Assembly: GCA_041655255.1 (NCBI GenBank)
Contig: JBBAFS010000078.1
Coordinates: forward strand, 1-7,282
Direction of reading: 5' to 3'
Source of the DNA: JBBAFS01 sp041655255
GTDB lineage: Bacteria > Spirochaetota > Spirochaetia > Sphaerochaetales > Sphaerochaetaceae
DNA: 7,282 nucleotides
Made by a program: the position numbers and the translations under genes
In this document: piece after piece, positions 6,921 through 7,282 of the stretch
How positions within the stretch are numbered: the stretch's first letter is position 1
How the letters are laid out: each line of letters begins with the position of its first letter
The notes under the pieces: generated by a model
The model's database searches: none
Told to the model about the DNA's origin: nothing
The model's input: the letters and a program-made list of their open reading frames with translations, nothing else

Positions 6921-6921
6921 A

Positions 6922-6995
6922 TGAATGCGGCGGGATTCGAACCCACGGCCTTTGCCTCCGGAGGGCAACGCTCTATCCAACTGAGCTACGCATCC
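6922..6995 (-). tRNA. tRNA-Arg, anticodon CCG
   Basis: The minus strand folds into a full 74-base cloverleaf. The acceptor arms are GGATGCG and CGCATTC with one G-T pair and discriminator A. The D arm is GCTC/GAGC around AGTTGGATA. The anticodon stem is TTGCC/GGCAA with loop CTCCGGA, giving anticodon CCG (codon CGG, arginine). The variable loop is AGGCC. The T arm is GTGGG/CCCGC with loop TTCGAAT. The 3' CCA is not encoded and must be added by a CCA-adding enzyme. Its promoter lies just upstream and its terminator overlaps that of the sugar-acid operon. Confidence 0.97.
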
Positions 6996-7007
6996 TAAAA
7001 CTGTTGT

Positions 7008-7036
7008 ATGCTAAAACTGTGGTGAATCTTTGTCAA
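7008..7036 (-). promoter_or_regulatory. Promoter of tRNA-Arg
   Basis: On the minus strand a perfect -35 TTGACA (7036-7031) is followed after 17 bases by TAGCAT (7013-7008), a 4-of-6 match to TATAAT. Transcription would begin about 5 bases before the tRNA 5' end, which is typical for tRNA genes. Confidence 0.75.
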
Positions 7037-7161
7037 TATAGAGGGGAAGGTCTTGGTGTGCCTTAAAAAAGTATTGACATAAGTTGAGTTGGTTAAGTTA
7101 TTGTATAATAAGAAGATAGGTATTATTGCCTGCTTTTGAAAGGGTGAAAATGAGCATTCTG

Positions 7162-7193
7162 TTGACACCTCTGTTGGATTTAATTATTATAAT
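7162..7193 (+). promoter_or_regulatory. Promoter of the exported-protein gene at the right edge
   Basis: TTGACA (7162-7167) is followed after 17 bases by TATTAT (7185-7190). An overlapping TATAAT (7188-7193) has a 20-base gap. Transcription would start near 7197-7200, giving a very short leader that holds GGAGG (7204-7208) before the GTG start at 7215. Confidence 0.7.
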
Positions 7194-7214
7194 GGCATAT
7201 ATCGGAGGAAGAGA

Positions 7215-7282
7215 GTGAAAAAGAGAGCAATATTAAGCATATTCCTTATTCTTGTTGTTGGATTAAACCTTTTTGCTGCTCG
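7215..7282 (+). CDS. N-terminus of an exported protein (partial, runs off the right edge)
   Basis: From GTG 7215 the frame is open to the window end (22 codons). It encodes MKKRAILSIFLILVVGLN followed by L-F-A-A. This is a classic Sec signal: a KKR n-region, a long hydrophobic core and a probable signal peptidase I site around F-A-A. GGAGG lies 6 bases upstream and a near-perfect promoter sits directly before it, which supports the GTG start. The mature part is not in the window, so the function is unknown; an outer-membrane or periplasmic protein is possible. Confidence 0.65.
   Translation, partial: MKKRAILSIFLILVVGLNLFAA

Noticed and set aside
7150..7218. Small 22-codon gene upstream of the exported-protein gene
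   Set aside because: A near-consensus promoter lies inside it and there is no homology or second line of support, so it is kept only as a finding.
1..7282. CRISPR array, rRNA or riboswitch
   Set aside because: No regularly spaced repeats, no rRNA-like sequence and no known aptamer motif were seen.

Overview
The window is AT-rich bacterial DNA with strong Shine-Dalgarno sites and near-consensus sigma-70/sigma-A promoters. The host cannot be fixed from sequence alone. A lipoprotein signal ending in L-T-S-C at the left edge, and a transporter binding protein whose signal peptide has no lipobox cysteine, fit a diderm such as a spirochaete. A low-GC Bacillota origin is also possible, especially for the sugar-acid operon.

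Layout: (i) 1-98, minus strand, the first 32 codons of a lipoprotein gene. (ii) 99-288, a gene-free spacer. (iii) About 289-1640, a complete IS256-family insertion sequence with an intact 397-aa DDE transposase on the minus strand and imperfect terminal inverted repeats, but no visible target-site duplication. (iv) 1641-6855, five co-directional plus-strand genes: a TctC-type periplasmic binding protein, a TctA-type large membrane permease, a GntR/FadR-type (FCD) regulator, a KDPG aldolase (Eda) and a PfkB-family 2-keto-3-deoxygluconate kinase (KdgK). (v) 6890-6920, a hairpin terminator shared by the operon and the converging tRNA-Arg(CCG) gene at 6922-6995, which has its own promoter. (vi) 7074-7282, the promoter region and first 22 codons of an exported protein on the plus strand.

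Working model: the TctC/TctA transporter brings in a sugar acid, which is converted to or is itself 2-keto-3-deoxygluconate (KDG). KdgK makes KDPG, Eda splits it to pyruvate and glyceraldehyde-3-phosphate, and the GntR-type repressor controls the set. The small membrane subunit TctB, normally encoded between tctC and tctA, is missing. No dehydratase or isomerase is present, so upstream conversion steps, if needed, are encoded elsewhere.

Most notable points: the tctC start region, where the strong ribosome-binding site and best ATG lie out of frame with the rest of the gene and are separated from it by a run of seven A; the TctB-less tripartite transporter joined to a KDG module; and a palindrome just upstream of tctC that may be an operator.
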